Of a stretch of DNA of 64,000 bases, positions 56,616 through 64,000 are shown piece after piece (the first letter of the stretch is position 1; every line of letters begins with the position of its first letter). A program made the position numbers and the translations under genes. The notes below the pieces were generated by a model that saw only the letters and a program-made list of their open reading frames with translations, was not told where the DNA came from and did no database searches. This stretch comes from Pseudomonadota bacterium (GTDB lineage: Bacteria; Pseudomonadota; Gammaproteobacteria; Steroidobacterales; Steroidobacteraceae), in the NCBI GenBank assembly GCA_016713725.1, contig JADJOO010000015.1, forward strand, positions 1-64,000, written 5' to 3'.

Positions 56616-56997
56616 CAGCGATCGTCTCGGCCGGTGAGGAGTGGGTGTCTGGCGTGGCCGCAGCAAGCTGGGCCGGCGCGGCGCGGGAGTCGTCGCTCGA
56701 CGTGCCGGACGACGTATCCGGTGACGTATCGGGTGAGGTATCTGGCACCGTGTTCGGTGCCGGCGTAGTTACCGGGGCGTGAATCGTGTTCGACTGCGCC
56801 GCCGCCGGCTTGGTGTCTGCAAGCGGATCGAACTGCGTCTCCTGTTCGAGCTGGTTGCGGAGCTGGCGCGCCATCGATCGTGCCCGGCCTGCCCACCGAC
56901 CGATGTCGGCAGCGAGCTTCGGCAACCGCGCCGGCCCGAGCACGAGCAGCGCAATGCCGAAGATCAGGATGATCTCGGTGAAGCCGACCTCGAACAT
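56596..56997 (-). CDS. tatB: Twin-arginine translocase subunit TatB
   Basis: This 133-residue protein starts MFEVGFTEIILIFGIALLVL with the conserved Glu in the membrane helix, then LGPARLPKLAADIGRWAGRA amphipathic helix and a long Pro/Thr/Ala-rich variable tail containing TSPDTSPDTS repeats. It partners TatC in substrate binding. The gene starts 9 bases after tatA ends. Confidence 0.95.
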   Translation of the reverse strand: MFEVGFTEIILIFGIALLVLGPARLPKLAADIGRWAGRARSMARQLRNQLEQETQFDPLADTKPAAAQSNTIHAPVTTPAPNTVPDTSPDTSPDTSSGTSSDDSRAAPAQLAAATPDTHSSPAETIADEPKPG

Positions 56998-57006
56998 GCG
57001 GCTGGA

Positions 57007-57252
57007 TCAGCCTGCTTTGCCGTCCGTCTTGGACGTGGACGAGGTGGGCTCCTGGAAGCTGGCGTCCTTGGGGCCGCTGCCCGTCAGGTCCGAGAGCTGC
57101 TTGTTCTGCTCGTCCTCGCCCTCGTTCATGGCCTTCTTGAAGCCGCGCACGGCCCCGCCGAGGTCCGAGCCGATGTTCTTCAGCTTCTTGGCCCCGAACA
57201 GGACGAGCGCAATCGCCAGGATGATGAGCAGTTCGCGAAAACCGATACCCAT
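57007..57252 (-). CDS. tatA: Twin-arginine translocase subunit TatA
   Basis: The 81 residues start at MGIGFRELLIILAIALVLFG, a membrane helix, followed by the FGAKKLKNIGSDLGGAVRGF amphipathic helix. TatA forms the pore of the Tat system. It is the first gene of tatABC and lies 50 bases downstream of dtd. Confidence 0.95.
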   Translation of the reverse strand: MGIGFRELLIILAIALVLFGAKKLKNIGSDLGGAVRGFKKAMNEGEDEQNKQLSDLTGSGPKDASFQEPTSSTSKTDGKAG

Positions 57253-57302
57253 GGAGTTCTCCGGGGCCCGCAAAAACGGGGGCCGCCATCATACGACAAT
57301 CG

Positions 57303-57770
57303 CTATCGGGACTCGTTTGCCGCGCCTGCGGAAAACCGCAACCAGAACGTGACGGGGCCATCGTTCACGAGCGAGACCTTCATGTCGGCGCCAAAGCGGC
57401 CCGTGGCAACCCTGCCGGGCAATGCATCACGGGCGTATTCGACGACCCGCTCGAACAGTTGTCGGCCGAGTTCCGGCGGCGCGGCGGCTGTGAAGCTCGG
57501 GCGCAGCCCTTTGCGGGTGTCTGCCGCGAGCGTGAACTGGGAAACCAGCAGCAGTCCCCCACCGGTATCGGCGAGGCTCAGGTTCATGCGCCCGGCGTCG
57601 TCACCGAAGACGCGGTAGCCCACTGCCCGGTCGACCAGGCGTCGCGCGGTCGCATCGTCGTCACCGGGCTCGACGGCGACGAATGCCAGCAAGCCAGGAC
57701 CTATTTCGCCCACTACGTCCGAACCTACTCGAACATTCGCCTCCAACACCCGTTGGATTAGCAATATCAT
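57303..57770 (-). CDS. dtd: D-aminoacyl-tRNA deacylase
   Basis: This 155-residue cytosolic proofreading enzyme removes D-amino acids (and glycine) wrongly attached to tRNA. Signatures are MILLIQRVLEANVRV at the start, the SQFTLAADTRKGLRPSF motif and NDGPVTFWL near the end (the cross-subunit Gly-cisPro element). An AT-rich intergenic stretch lies upstream. Confidence 0.95.
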   Translation of the reverse strand: MILLIQRVLEANVRVGSDVVGEIGPGLLAFVAVEPGDDDATARRLVDRAVGYRVFGDDAGRMNLSLADTGGGLLLVSQFTLAADTRKGLRPSFTAAAPPELGRQLFERVVEYARDALPGRVATGRFGADMKVSLVNDGPVTFWLRFSAGAANESR

Positions 57771-57903
57771 TGCGTTACTTCAGCAAGCATATCCCACTTT
57801 ATTAAAAATCGATCAGACAATGATTAAACACTCGCAGGAATTTGCAGAAGTGGGAAAATATGACAATAAATAGTCTGAAACTGCAAAAATATGATCGGCA
57901 AAA
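57771..57903. other. AT-rich intergenic region with a long-spaced inverted repeat
   Basis: 133 bases of AT-rich DNA lie between the start of dtd and the end of the TPR lipoprotein gene (both leftward). TCCCACTT (57792-57799) is repeated inverted as AAGTGGGA (57848-57855). The dtd promoter should be here, but I cannot assign boxes. No RNA gene is apparent. Confidence 0.35.
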
Positions 57904-58473
57904 TTATTGAATACCGAGTTCCATGGCTTTCTCCAGCGCATCCTGCGCTTCCGGGTTCCTGCCGCGGGCCTGCAACGAGTCGGCTATCAGCTGCCAGGCA
58001 GCCGATTGTGTGCGGCTGTCGCCCACCGCCATCGACAGCGCCTTGCGGCCCATCGACTCCGCCTGCGTGTAGTTGCGCTGGTCCATCCGCAGCCGGCCCA
58101 GCTCGATCCAGAGCAGCGGATTGCTGGGCTCGATGCGCAGCGCACGGTCGAGCGAACCGGCCGCGCCGGGCAGGTCGCCTTTCCTGCGCTGGGACTGCGC
58201 TTGCGAGACCAGCGCATTGCTGGCCGGGCTGAGGGTGGCTGGCGCTACCCTCGGGCGCTCGCGAGGCACCGGTATCGACGGTGCCGGACCCTGGATCACG
58301 GGTTCCTCGGGCATGGTCGAAGTGACCGTGGGCGGCACGGAGATCACGGGCCCGCTGCCGCCCTGGGTCCCGGGCCTGGTCGAAGCCGGCGACTGCTTAT
58401 TGAAGGGTTGCAGCGAGCAGCCCGCGGCTGCAAGCAAGGCGACGGCGACGAACGTTCGCGACAGCGGGAGCAT
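57904..58473 (-). CDS. TPR-containing lipoprotein
   Basis: This 189-residue protein has a lipoprotein signal (VALLAAAGC, Cys at about 19), a Pro/Thr/Ser-rich linker to about residue 85, and about two to three tetratricopeptide units (DLPGAAGSLDRALRIEPSNPL, YTQAESMGRKALSM, RNPEAQDALEKAME). It lies 44 bases downstream of the PBP1b gene and may be a scaffold helping it; in other bacteria outer-membrane lipoproteins activate PBP1b, but that role here is conjecture. Confidence 0.8.
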   Translation of the reverse strand: MLPLSRTFVAVALLAAAGCSLQPFNKQSPASTRPGTQGGSGPVISVPPTVTSTMPEEPVIQGPAPSIPVPRERPRVAPATLSPASNALVSQAQSQRRKGDLPGAAGSLDRALRIEPSNPLLWIELGRLRMDQRNYTQAESMGRKALSMAVGDSRTQSAAWQLIADSLQARGRNPEAQDALEKAMELGIQ

Positions 58474-58517
58474 TGAAATACCTCAGCCGCGATTGTCCGG
58501 CCCCCGCGCGGACCAGA

Positions 58518-60887
58518 TCAAGGACGATTGCTGCTGTACGGTGCTGCATCAGCCGGCATAGTGACGCCTTCCACGTTCGGAGCGCTCCGCAGCAGGGGCT
58601 GCATCAGCGCGGCTTCCTCGGACGTGGTGCTTGGCGGGCAGGCGGGGTTCGGGTTCAGCACCGCCCCCAGTTCGAACGGCATTCTTACGGCCGAGCCGGA
58701 ACAATACGGCGACGTCTCCAGCCCCGAGTAGAACTCGATCCAGCGATCCTCGACTGCTTCGGGCATCAGCGGGTCGAACGAGGTCGTCGAGATCGAGCCC
58801 ATCAGGCGTGTCCACGCCTGCAATGCGCCGGTCGTCCCGGTGAGACCGGTGGTTGCGTTGTCGTCGTGACCCATCCACACCACGATCACGTGACCGCCCG
58901 AAAAGCCTGCGAACCAGCTGTCGCGGTAGTCGTTTGACGTTCCGGTCTTGCCCGCGACGACCAGGTCCGGCGGCAGCCCCTTCCTGGCCGGCCGTGCCGT
59001 GCCGCGCTCGAAAACCTCGATCAGCATTCGATTGAGCGTGTACACCACTTCCGCCGGCGCCGCCTCGGCGACCTCGAGCTCCGGCGCCTTGAGCGCCTTG
59101 CCCTGTTCGTCGATCACCGCGCGCACGGCCCGCAAAGGCGAGCGGAAGCCGCCGTTCGCCAGCGTGTTGTACATCTGCGCGACTTCGACCGGATTCAGCT
59201 GCGCCGTGCCGAGCAGGATCGACGCGTACTTCGGCGGCGCCTCGTCGAGCCCGAGCTGCACGTAGGTCTTCACGACCGGCCCGAGACCCACGTCCAGCCC
59301 CAGGTTCACGGTCGCGAGGTTGTACGACTGCGTGAGTCCGCGCAGGAGCGTGACCGGTCCGTGGACTTTCTTGTCGTAATTGTTGGGCTTCCAGACGTCG
59401 CCGCTTTCGAGCTCGTACTCGATCGGCTCGTCCATCACGACCGACGCCGGCGTGTACCGGCCCGACTGCAACGCGGCCAGGTAGACCATCGGCTTGGCCA
59501 GCGAACCGATCGGCCGCTTCATGTCGAGCGCGCGGTTGAAGCCGTCGAACGACGCGCGACGCCCGCCGACCACCGCGACGACTTCACCGGTCTGCGGTGT
59601 CGTCACGACCATGGCGCCTTCGAGACCGTGAGCTGCCTTGCGGCCGCCCTCGTCCTGGCGGGCAAGCTCATCGCTCAGCGCGATCTCGGCTTTCTCCTGC
59701 AGCAGGGGATCGAGCGTGCTGAAGACGGTGAGTCCGGTTTCGGTGAGCGCCTGTTCCTGGTAGTCCTCGCGCAGCCGGCGCCGCACGAGGTCGAGGAAGG
59801 CCGGGAAGTAATTGGCGGAGCGGCCCGCATTGTCGGTGATGCCGAGCGGCGCCTTCATGGCGCGCTCGGCTTCTTCGGGTTTGACGACGCCCTGCTCGGC
59901 GAGCACCTTCAGCACCAGGTTGCGGCGCTCGCGCGCCCGCTCCGGCTGGCGCCGCGGATCGTAGTAAGACGGCCCGCGTACGATCGCCACCATCAGCGCG
60001 ACTTCGGGCAGGTTCAGCTCGGCGAGCGGCTTGCCGAAATAGAACTGGCTGGCGAGGCCGAAGCCGTGCACCGCGCGACGGCCGTCCTGGCCGAGGTAAA
60101 TCTCGTTGATGTAGGCGTTCATGATGTCCGCCTTCTCGAACCGGGACTCGAGGATGATCGCCATGATCGCCTCCTCGCCCTTGCGCCGCAGCGTGCGCCG
60201 GCTGTCGAGGAAATAGCTCTTCACGAGCTGCTGCGTCAGCGTGCTGCCGCCCTGCTCGACCTGCCCGGCTCGGACGTTGACGAACAACGCGCGCAGGATC
60301 GCGAGCGGATTCACGCCGTGGTGCGATTCGAATTTGCGGTCTTCGACGGCCTTCAGCGCTTCGCGCAGCAACGGCGGGACTTCGGCCGGCGAGACGATGA
60401 TCCGGTCCTCGCCGTGAATCGGGAAGATGCTGCCGATCAACAGCGGATCGAGGCGGAACACGGGTACGTCGCCGCCGTTCGGATCGGCGAGCGCCGAAAT
60501 CGTCTCGCCATCGAAGCCGACGTGCAGTTTCTGTGCGGATTGCGTCTCGTCGGAGAAGCGGAACTCGCGAACGTAAACGTCGACCGAGTCCCCCTTGCGC
60601 CGGAACGTGCCGGGACGGTCCACCGGGGTCCGCGGGATGTAACCGAGGCGCTCGAGCTCCTGGGCGAAGCGCGCCGACGAGAGACTCTGCCCGGCATAAA
60701 GTTCGAGAGGTTGGGCGTATACGCGCGCGGGCAGGGTCCAGCGGCGGCCTTCGAACTGCTGCGTGACGCGCCTATCGAGCACGGCGACGAGGATGATCGC
60801 GGCGAGCAACGCCAGCAGAGCGATGATGGCGAAGCCGCGCTGCAGCTTCTGCCGTGACTTGGAACTCAGTTTCCTGCGCTTGGCCAT
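58518..60887 (-). CDS. mrcB: Bifunctional penicillin-binding protein 1B
   Basis: This 789-residue peptidoglycan synthase has a short basic cytosolic tail, one membrane helix (about 19-38), a UB2H-like region (about 60-150), a GT51 glycosyltransferase domain with catalytic Glu182 in AVEDRKFESHHG and QGGSTLTQQLVKSYFL, and a transpeptidase domain with Ser462 (GSLAK), SYN at 521-523 and KTGT at 647-650. The RVYAQPLELYAGQ start of the UB2H part favours PBP1B over PBP1A. It polymerises and crosslinks the cell wall. Confidence 0.93.
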   Translation of the reverse strand: MAKRRKLSSKSRQKLQRGFAIIALLALLAAIILVAVLDRRVTQQFEGRRWTLPARVYAQPLELYAGQSLSSARFAQELERLGYIPRTPVDRPGTFRRKGDSVDVYVREFRFSDETQSAQKLHVGFDGETISALADPNGGDVPVFRLDPLLIGSIFPIHGEDRIIVSPAEVPPLLREALKAVEDRKFESHHGVNPLAILRALFVNVRAGQVEQGGSTLTQQLVKSYFLDSRRTLRRKGEEAIMAIILESRFEKADIMNAYINEIYLGQDGRRAVHGFGLASQFYFGKPLAELNLPEVALMVAIVRGPSYYDPRRQPERARERRNLVLKVLAEQGVVKPEEAERAMKAPLGITDNAGRSANYFPAFLDLVRRRLREDYQEQALTETGLTVFSTLDPLLQEKAEIALSDELARQDEGGRKAAHGLEGAMVVTTPQTGEVVAVVGGRRASFDGFNRALDMKRPIGSLAKPMVYLAALQSGRYTPASVVMDEPIEYELESGDVWKPNNYDKKVHGPVTLLRGLTQSYNLATVNLGLDVGLGPVVKTYVQLGLDEAPPKYASILLGTAQLNPVEVAQMYNTLANGGFRSPLRAVRAVIDEQGKALKAPELEVAEAAPAEVVYTLNRMLIEVFERGTARPARKGLPPDLVVAGKTGTSNDYRDSWFAGFSGGHVIVVWMGHDDNATTGLTGTTGALQAWTRLMGSISTTSFDPLMPEAVEDRWIEFYSGLETSPYCSGSAVRMPFELGAVLNPNPACPPSTTSEEAALMQPLLRSAPNVEGVTMPADAAPYSSNRP

Positions 60888-60897
60888 CGATCCCCGC

Positions 60898-62346
60898 TCA
60901 CTTGCGCCAGAACGTCGGTGTCAACAGCACCAGCACCGAAAAGATTTCCAGGCGCCCGAGCAGCATCGCCAGCGAGCAGACCCACGTCTGGAAGTCCGTG
61001 AGCCCCTGGTAATTGCTCGCCGGGCCGACGGTGCCGAGGCCCGGTCCCGCGTTGTTGATCGTCGCGATGATCGCCGTGAACGCGCTGATGAAGTCCATGC
61101 CGCTTGCGAGCAGCAGGAACGTGAGCGTGACCACGGTGCCGAAGTAAAGCACGACGAACGCCAGCACGGCGAACACGACGTGGTTGGCGACCACCTGGTT
61201 GCGGATCTTGACCGGCGTCACGGCTTGCGGGTGCACGAGCAGGAACAGCTCGCGCGCAGCCTGCTGGACGAGCACCAGCGTGCGGAACATCTTGATTCCG
61301 CCGCCGGTCGAGCCTGTGTTGCAGGTATAGCAGGAGAGCATCACGATGATCATCGGCGCGAAAACCGGCCAGGCCGCGTAGTCCTGCGTCACGAAGCCAC
61401 AGGTCGTCGCGAACGCGACCAGGTTAAACGCGACGTGCCGCAAGGCGGTCAGGAAATCCGGGTACACCTGGTGGGCCCATACGTACAGCGTCACGCCCAT
61501 GATCCCCACGGCCACGAGCCGCAGCATTGCGCGGGCCTCGACGTCACGGAGGTAAGTACGCAGGCTCTTCTGTTGCCAGGCGATGAAATGCCGGGAAAAG
61601 TTCACTGCCGCCAGCAGCATGAATCCGATCAGGACTGCTTCAATCGCGACGGAGTCGAAGTGACCGATGCTTGCGTCGTAGTTCGAGAATCCGCCGAGCG
61701 CAACGGTCGAAAACCCGTGAAACACGGCATCGTACCATCCCATGCCCGCCAGCCGGAGTGCCGCCACGCAGGATACTGTGATCAGCACGTAGACGACCCA
61801 AAGTGCCTTGGCCGTCTGCGTGATGCGCGGCGTCAGCTTCTCGTTCTTGACCGCGCCGGGCGTCTCGGCCTTGTAGAGCTGCATGCCGCCGACACCCAGC
61901 AGCGGCAGGATCGCCACGGCCAGCACGATGATGCCCATGCCGCCGTACCAGTGCAGCGTCGCGCGCCACATGTTGAGAGACGGGGCCATGGAATCGAGGC
62001 CCGTCAGCACGGTCGCGCCCGTGGTGCTGAGCCCGGACATCGTTTCGAAGAATGCGTCGGTGAACGTGAGTCCCGGCAGCGCGATCAGCAGCGGTACCGT
62101 CGCGATGGCCGACATGAACACCCACGCCAGCGAAACGAGCAGAAAACCGTCGCGCGAGCGCAGTTCGCGCTTGTGTCGCCGGGTCGCCCCGACCATCGCT
62201 GCACCCACCGCCACGCAGATCACCGCGGCGTAGACGAAATCGATCAGGATGCCGTCGCGATAGATCAGCGACGTGACCATCGGCAGGAGGTAAGTGACGC
62301 TGAACAGCATCAGCATCGACCCGAGGACGTTGATGACGGCAAGCAT
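60898..62346 (-). CDS. trkH: Potassium uptake protein TrkH
   Basis: This 482-residue Trk/Ktr channel-like subunit has four pore-loop motifs, including the segments MSGLSTTGATVLTG, STVALGGFSNYDASIG, CNTGSTGGGIKMFR and TIINNAGPGLGTVG-like as ATINNAGPGLGTVG. It imports K+ under control of the cytosolic TrkA ring. The gene starts 27 bases after trkA ends, on the same strand. Confidence 0.94.
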   Translation of the reverse strand: MLAVINVLGSMLMLFSVTYLLPMVTSLIYRDGILIDFVYAAVICVAVGAAMVGATRRHKRELRSRDGFLLVSLAWVFMSAIATVPLLIALPGLTFTDAFFETMSGLSTTGATVLTGLDSMAPSLNMWRATLHWYGGMGIIVLAVAILPLLGVGGMQLYKAETPGAVKNEKLTPRITQTAKALWVVYVLITVSCVAALRLAGMGWYDAVFHGFSTVALGGFSNYDASIGHFDSVAIEAVLIGFMLLAAVNFSRHFIAWQQKSLRTYLRDVEARAMLRLVAVGIMGVTLYVWAHQVYPDFLTALRHVAFNLVAFATTCGFVTQDYAAWPVFAPMIIVMLSCYTCNTGSTGGGIKMFRTLVLVQQAARELFLLVHPQAVTPVKIRNQVVANHVVFAVLAFVVLYFGTVVTLTFLLLASGMDFISAFTAIIATINNAGPGLGTVGPASNYQGLTDFQTWVCSLAMLLGRLEIFSVLVLLTPTFWRK

Positions 62347-62373
62347 CAGGGCGACTGCGTAGCGCGATCCAGC

Positions 62374-63762
62374 TCAGGTCTGGAACAGGCGCTCGACCTG
62401 CTCCACGTGCCGCTTGTCCGAGAGGAAGAGGATCACGTGGTCGCCGTTCTCGATCACGGTGTCGTGGTGCGCCATGATCACCTGCTCGCCGCGCACGATG
62501 GTTACGATCTTCACGCCTTCGGGAAGCTTGATGTCTTCGATACGGCGGCCGACGACCTTGCCGCCGCGCAGGCCGTGCGCGATGGTTTCCATGGCTTCAG
62601 CCGCACCCTGGCGCAGCGAGTGAACCTGCACCACGTCGCCGCGCCGCACGTACGCCAGCAGCGAACCGATGGTCACGGTCTGCGGCGAAATGGCGACGTC
62701 GATCTCGCCCATTGCCGTGAGATCGGCGTAGGCCGGACGGCTGATCAGCGCCATGACGCGTCGCGCGCCGAGGCGCTTGGCCAGCATGGCGGAAAGAATG
62801 TTGGCTTCTTCGGAATTGGTGAGCGAGCAGAAAACGTCTACGCTGTCGATATTCTCCTCGACCAGCAATTCCTCGTCCGCCGCGTCGCCCACCAGCACGA
62901 TCGAGTTGTTCAATTGCTCCGAGATCTTGCGCGCGCGCTTCGAGTCGCGCTCGATCACCTTGACCTGGTTCTCCTCGTCGAGCGTCTGCGCGAGCCGGAA
63001 ACCGATGTTGCCGCCGCCCGCGATGACGACGCGCTTCACCGGGTCTTCGAGCTTCTGCATTTCCTTCATGACGGCGCGGATGTCCTGCGTGGCCGCGACG
63101 AAGAAGACCTCGTCGCCGTCCTCGATCACGGTGTCGCCTTCGGGCTCGATGCTCTCGTTCTTGCGGTACATGGCCGCCACGCGCGCTTCGCTGTTGCGCA
63201 TGTGGCCCTTGAGTTCGCGGATCGGGCGCCCGACCAGCGCGCCGCCCTTGAGCGCCTTGATGCCGACGAGCCGGACCTTGCCGTCCGCGAAGTTCACGAC
63301 CTGCAGCGCGCCCGGGTAACGGATGAGTCGCTCGATGTACGCAGTGACCGCTTCTTCGGGACTCAGGTACATGTCGATTGCGAATCCGGGCAACGCCGTC
63401 GCCGCTTCGGGGGGGTCGGTCGAAACGAACAGGCTCGGGTGCTTCGTGTAATCGCGCGAGCGGATGCGGGCGATCTTGGTTTTCGTGCCGAAGAGGGTCC
63501 ACGCCACGTGGCACGCGACCATGTTGGTCTCGTCGCTGTTCGTGAGGGCGACGATCATGTCGGCATCGCGTGCGCCGGCGGTCTGGAGCGTGCGCGGACT
63601 CGCCGCGTTGCCCTGCACCGTGCGGATGTCGATGCGGTCCTGGAGGTCGCGCAGCAACACTTCGTCGGTGTCGACGACGGTGACGTCGTTGGCCTCTTCG
63701 CGGGCCAGGTGGTAAGCCGCTGTCCGGCCGACCTGGCCGGCCCCGAGGATGATGATTTTCAA
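62374..63762 (-). CDS. trkA: Trk system potassium uptake regulatory protein TrkA
   Basis: The 462 residues consist of two RCK units. Each has a Rossmann NAD-binding domain (MKIIILGAGQVGRTAAYHLA and RVVIAGGGNIGFRLAQTLD) and a TrkA-C domain (ending VRLVGIKALKGGALVGRPI and GDHVILFLSDKRHVEQVE). It gates TrkH in response to nucleotides. It follows the uvrD end by about 40 bases. Confidence 0.96.
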   Translation of the reverse strand: MKIIILGAGQVGRTAAYHLAREEANDVTVVDTDEVLLRDLQDRIDIRTVQGNAASPRTLQTAGARDADMIVALTNSDETNMVACHVAWTLFGTKTKIARIRSRDYTKHPSLFVSTDPPEAATALPGFAIDMYLSPEEAVTAYIERLIRYPGALQVVNFADGKVRLVGIKALKGGALVGRPIRELKGHMRNSEARVAAMYRKNESIEPEGDTVIEDGDEVFFVAATQDIRAVMKEMQKLEDPVKRVVIAGGGNIGFRLAQTLDEENQVKVIERDSKRARKISEQLNNSIVLVGDAADEELLVEENIDSVDVFCSLTNSEEANILSAMLAKRLGARRVMALISRPAYADLTAMGEIDVAISPQTVTIGSLLAYVRRGDVVQVHSLRQGAAEAMETIAHGLRGGKVVGRRIEDIKLPEGVKIVTIVRGEQVIMAHHDTVIENGDHVILFLSDKRHVEQVERLFQT

Positions 63763-63802
63763 GCTTCTTGACCTGTGGGGCAGCGCGACATTCTAGCGCG
63801 AC

Positions 63803-64000
63803 TCAGAGCGTCGTCAGGTTGGCGTACCCCAGCATCAGCCACTTGGTGCCCTGGCGCTCGAAATTCACCTGCACCCGGGCGTTGGCGCCCTGGCCTTCGA
63901 GGCTCAGGACCACCCCGTCCCCGAACTTGGCATGGCGGACCCGCTGGCCGAGCTTGAACGCCCCCGGGGGAGTCTCGTCCTGGAACCGCCGTCCACTCAT
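63803..64000 (-). CDS. uvrD: DNA helicase II C-terminal end (partial)
   Basis: Only the last 65 residues are inside the window; the gene begins beyond the right edge. The segment FKLGQRVRHAKFGDGVVLSL, then VQVNFERQGTKWLMLGYANL, is the conserved C-terminal (Tudor-like) module of UvrD/PcrA helicases, which binds RNA polymerase and other partners. PcrA/Rep-type relatives are the alternative. Confidence 0.85.
   Translation of the reverse strand: MSGRRFQDETPPGAFKLGQRVRHAKFGDGVVLSLEGQGANARVQVNFERQGTKWLMLGYANLTTL

Noticed and set aside
60763..63771. A 1002-codon rightward open frame opposite mrcB, trkH and trkA
   Set aside because: It lies entirely opposite three well-recognised genes and has the Arg/His/Asp/Val-rich composition of antisense GC-rich frames, with no domain.

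Overview
The window is a GC-rich, gene-dense chromosomal segment of a gammaproteobacterium. The gene orders rhodanese-grxC-secB-gpsA, glnA-DUF4124-ntrB-ntrC, glyQ-glyS-plsC, tatA-tatB-tatC and uvrD-trkA-trkH, with an EnvC-type activator beside a CtpA-type protease, fit the Xanthomonadales/Nevskiales/Steroidobacterales part of the class. That placement is inference from gene order and protein style. I see no rRNA, tRNA, CRISPR array, prophage or intact insertion sequence. The mobile DNA I can recognise is a small family of REP-like palindromes (four loci).

Layout. 0-3 kb: a leftward cluster of two exported proteins, an ECF sigma factor and a membrane anti-sigma-like protein. 3-15 kb: cytochrome c, a TfoX-N protein, an SLC13 transporter, plsC-glyS-glyQ, a SulP transporter with an SDR and a bestrophin-like membrane protein, an EcsC-family protein and an ABC1 kinase. 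15-20 kb: sulfoacetaldehyde acetyltransferase (Xsc) and the surface pair DUF2950/DUF3300. 20-25 kb: nitrogen control, with glnA behind a sigma-54 promoter and NtrC-type sites, then ntrB-ntrC. 25-30.6 kb: a membrane-anchored oxidoreductase, dihydroorotate dehydrogenase, a CBS protein, trmL and the gpsA/secB/grxC/rhodanese operon. 30.7-35.6 kb: envC, a GAF-GGDEF-EAL protein and ctpA. 35.5-42 kb: MAPEG, a small membrane protein, DMT and OPT transporters, an SDR, a DUF1615 lipoprotein and a RibD-like protein. 42-47 kb: a ThDP decarboxylase, exbD-exbB-tonB and a membrane diguanylate cyclase. 47-57 kb: a leftward run, tatA-tatB-tatC, three POT peptide transporters, an exported amidohydrolase, a GntR regulator and an M2 (ACE-type) peptidase, which reads as a peptide-scavenging locus. 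57-64 kb: dtd, a TPR lipoprotein, mrcB, trkH, trkA and the end of uvrD.

Quality warning. At least eight otherwise well-conserved genes, including gpsA, are broken by an apparent one-base gain or loss, mostly within or next to short G/C runs. The pattern looks more like consensus error in the assembly than gene decay. Frameshifted genes are annotated here across the shift, with the shift position stated. A separate in-frame TAG splits the DUF3300 lipoprotein gene and cannot be explained by an indel.

Most distinctive observations: REP palindromes read as protein (a 45-residue tail on GlyQ and the first ~28 residues of a POT transporter), a c-di-GMP signalling gene lodged between envC and ctpA, the peptide-scavenging cluster, and the NtrC/sigma-54 architecture upstream of glnA.
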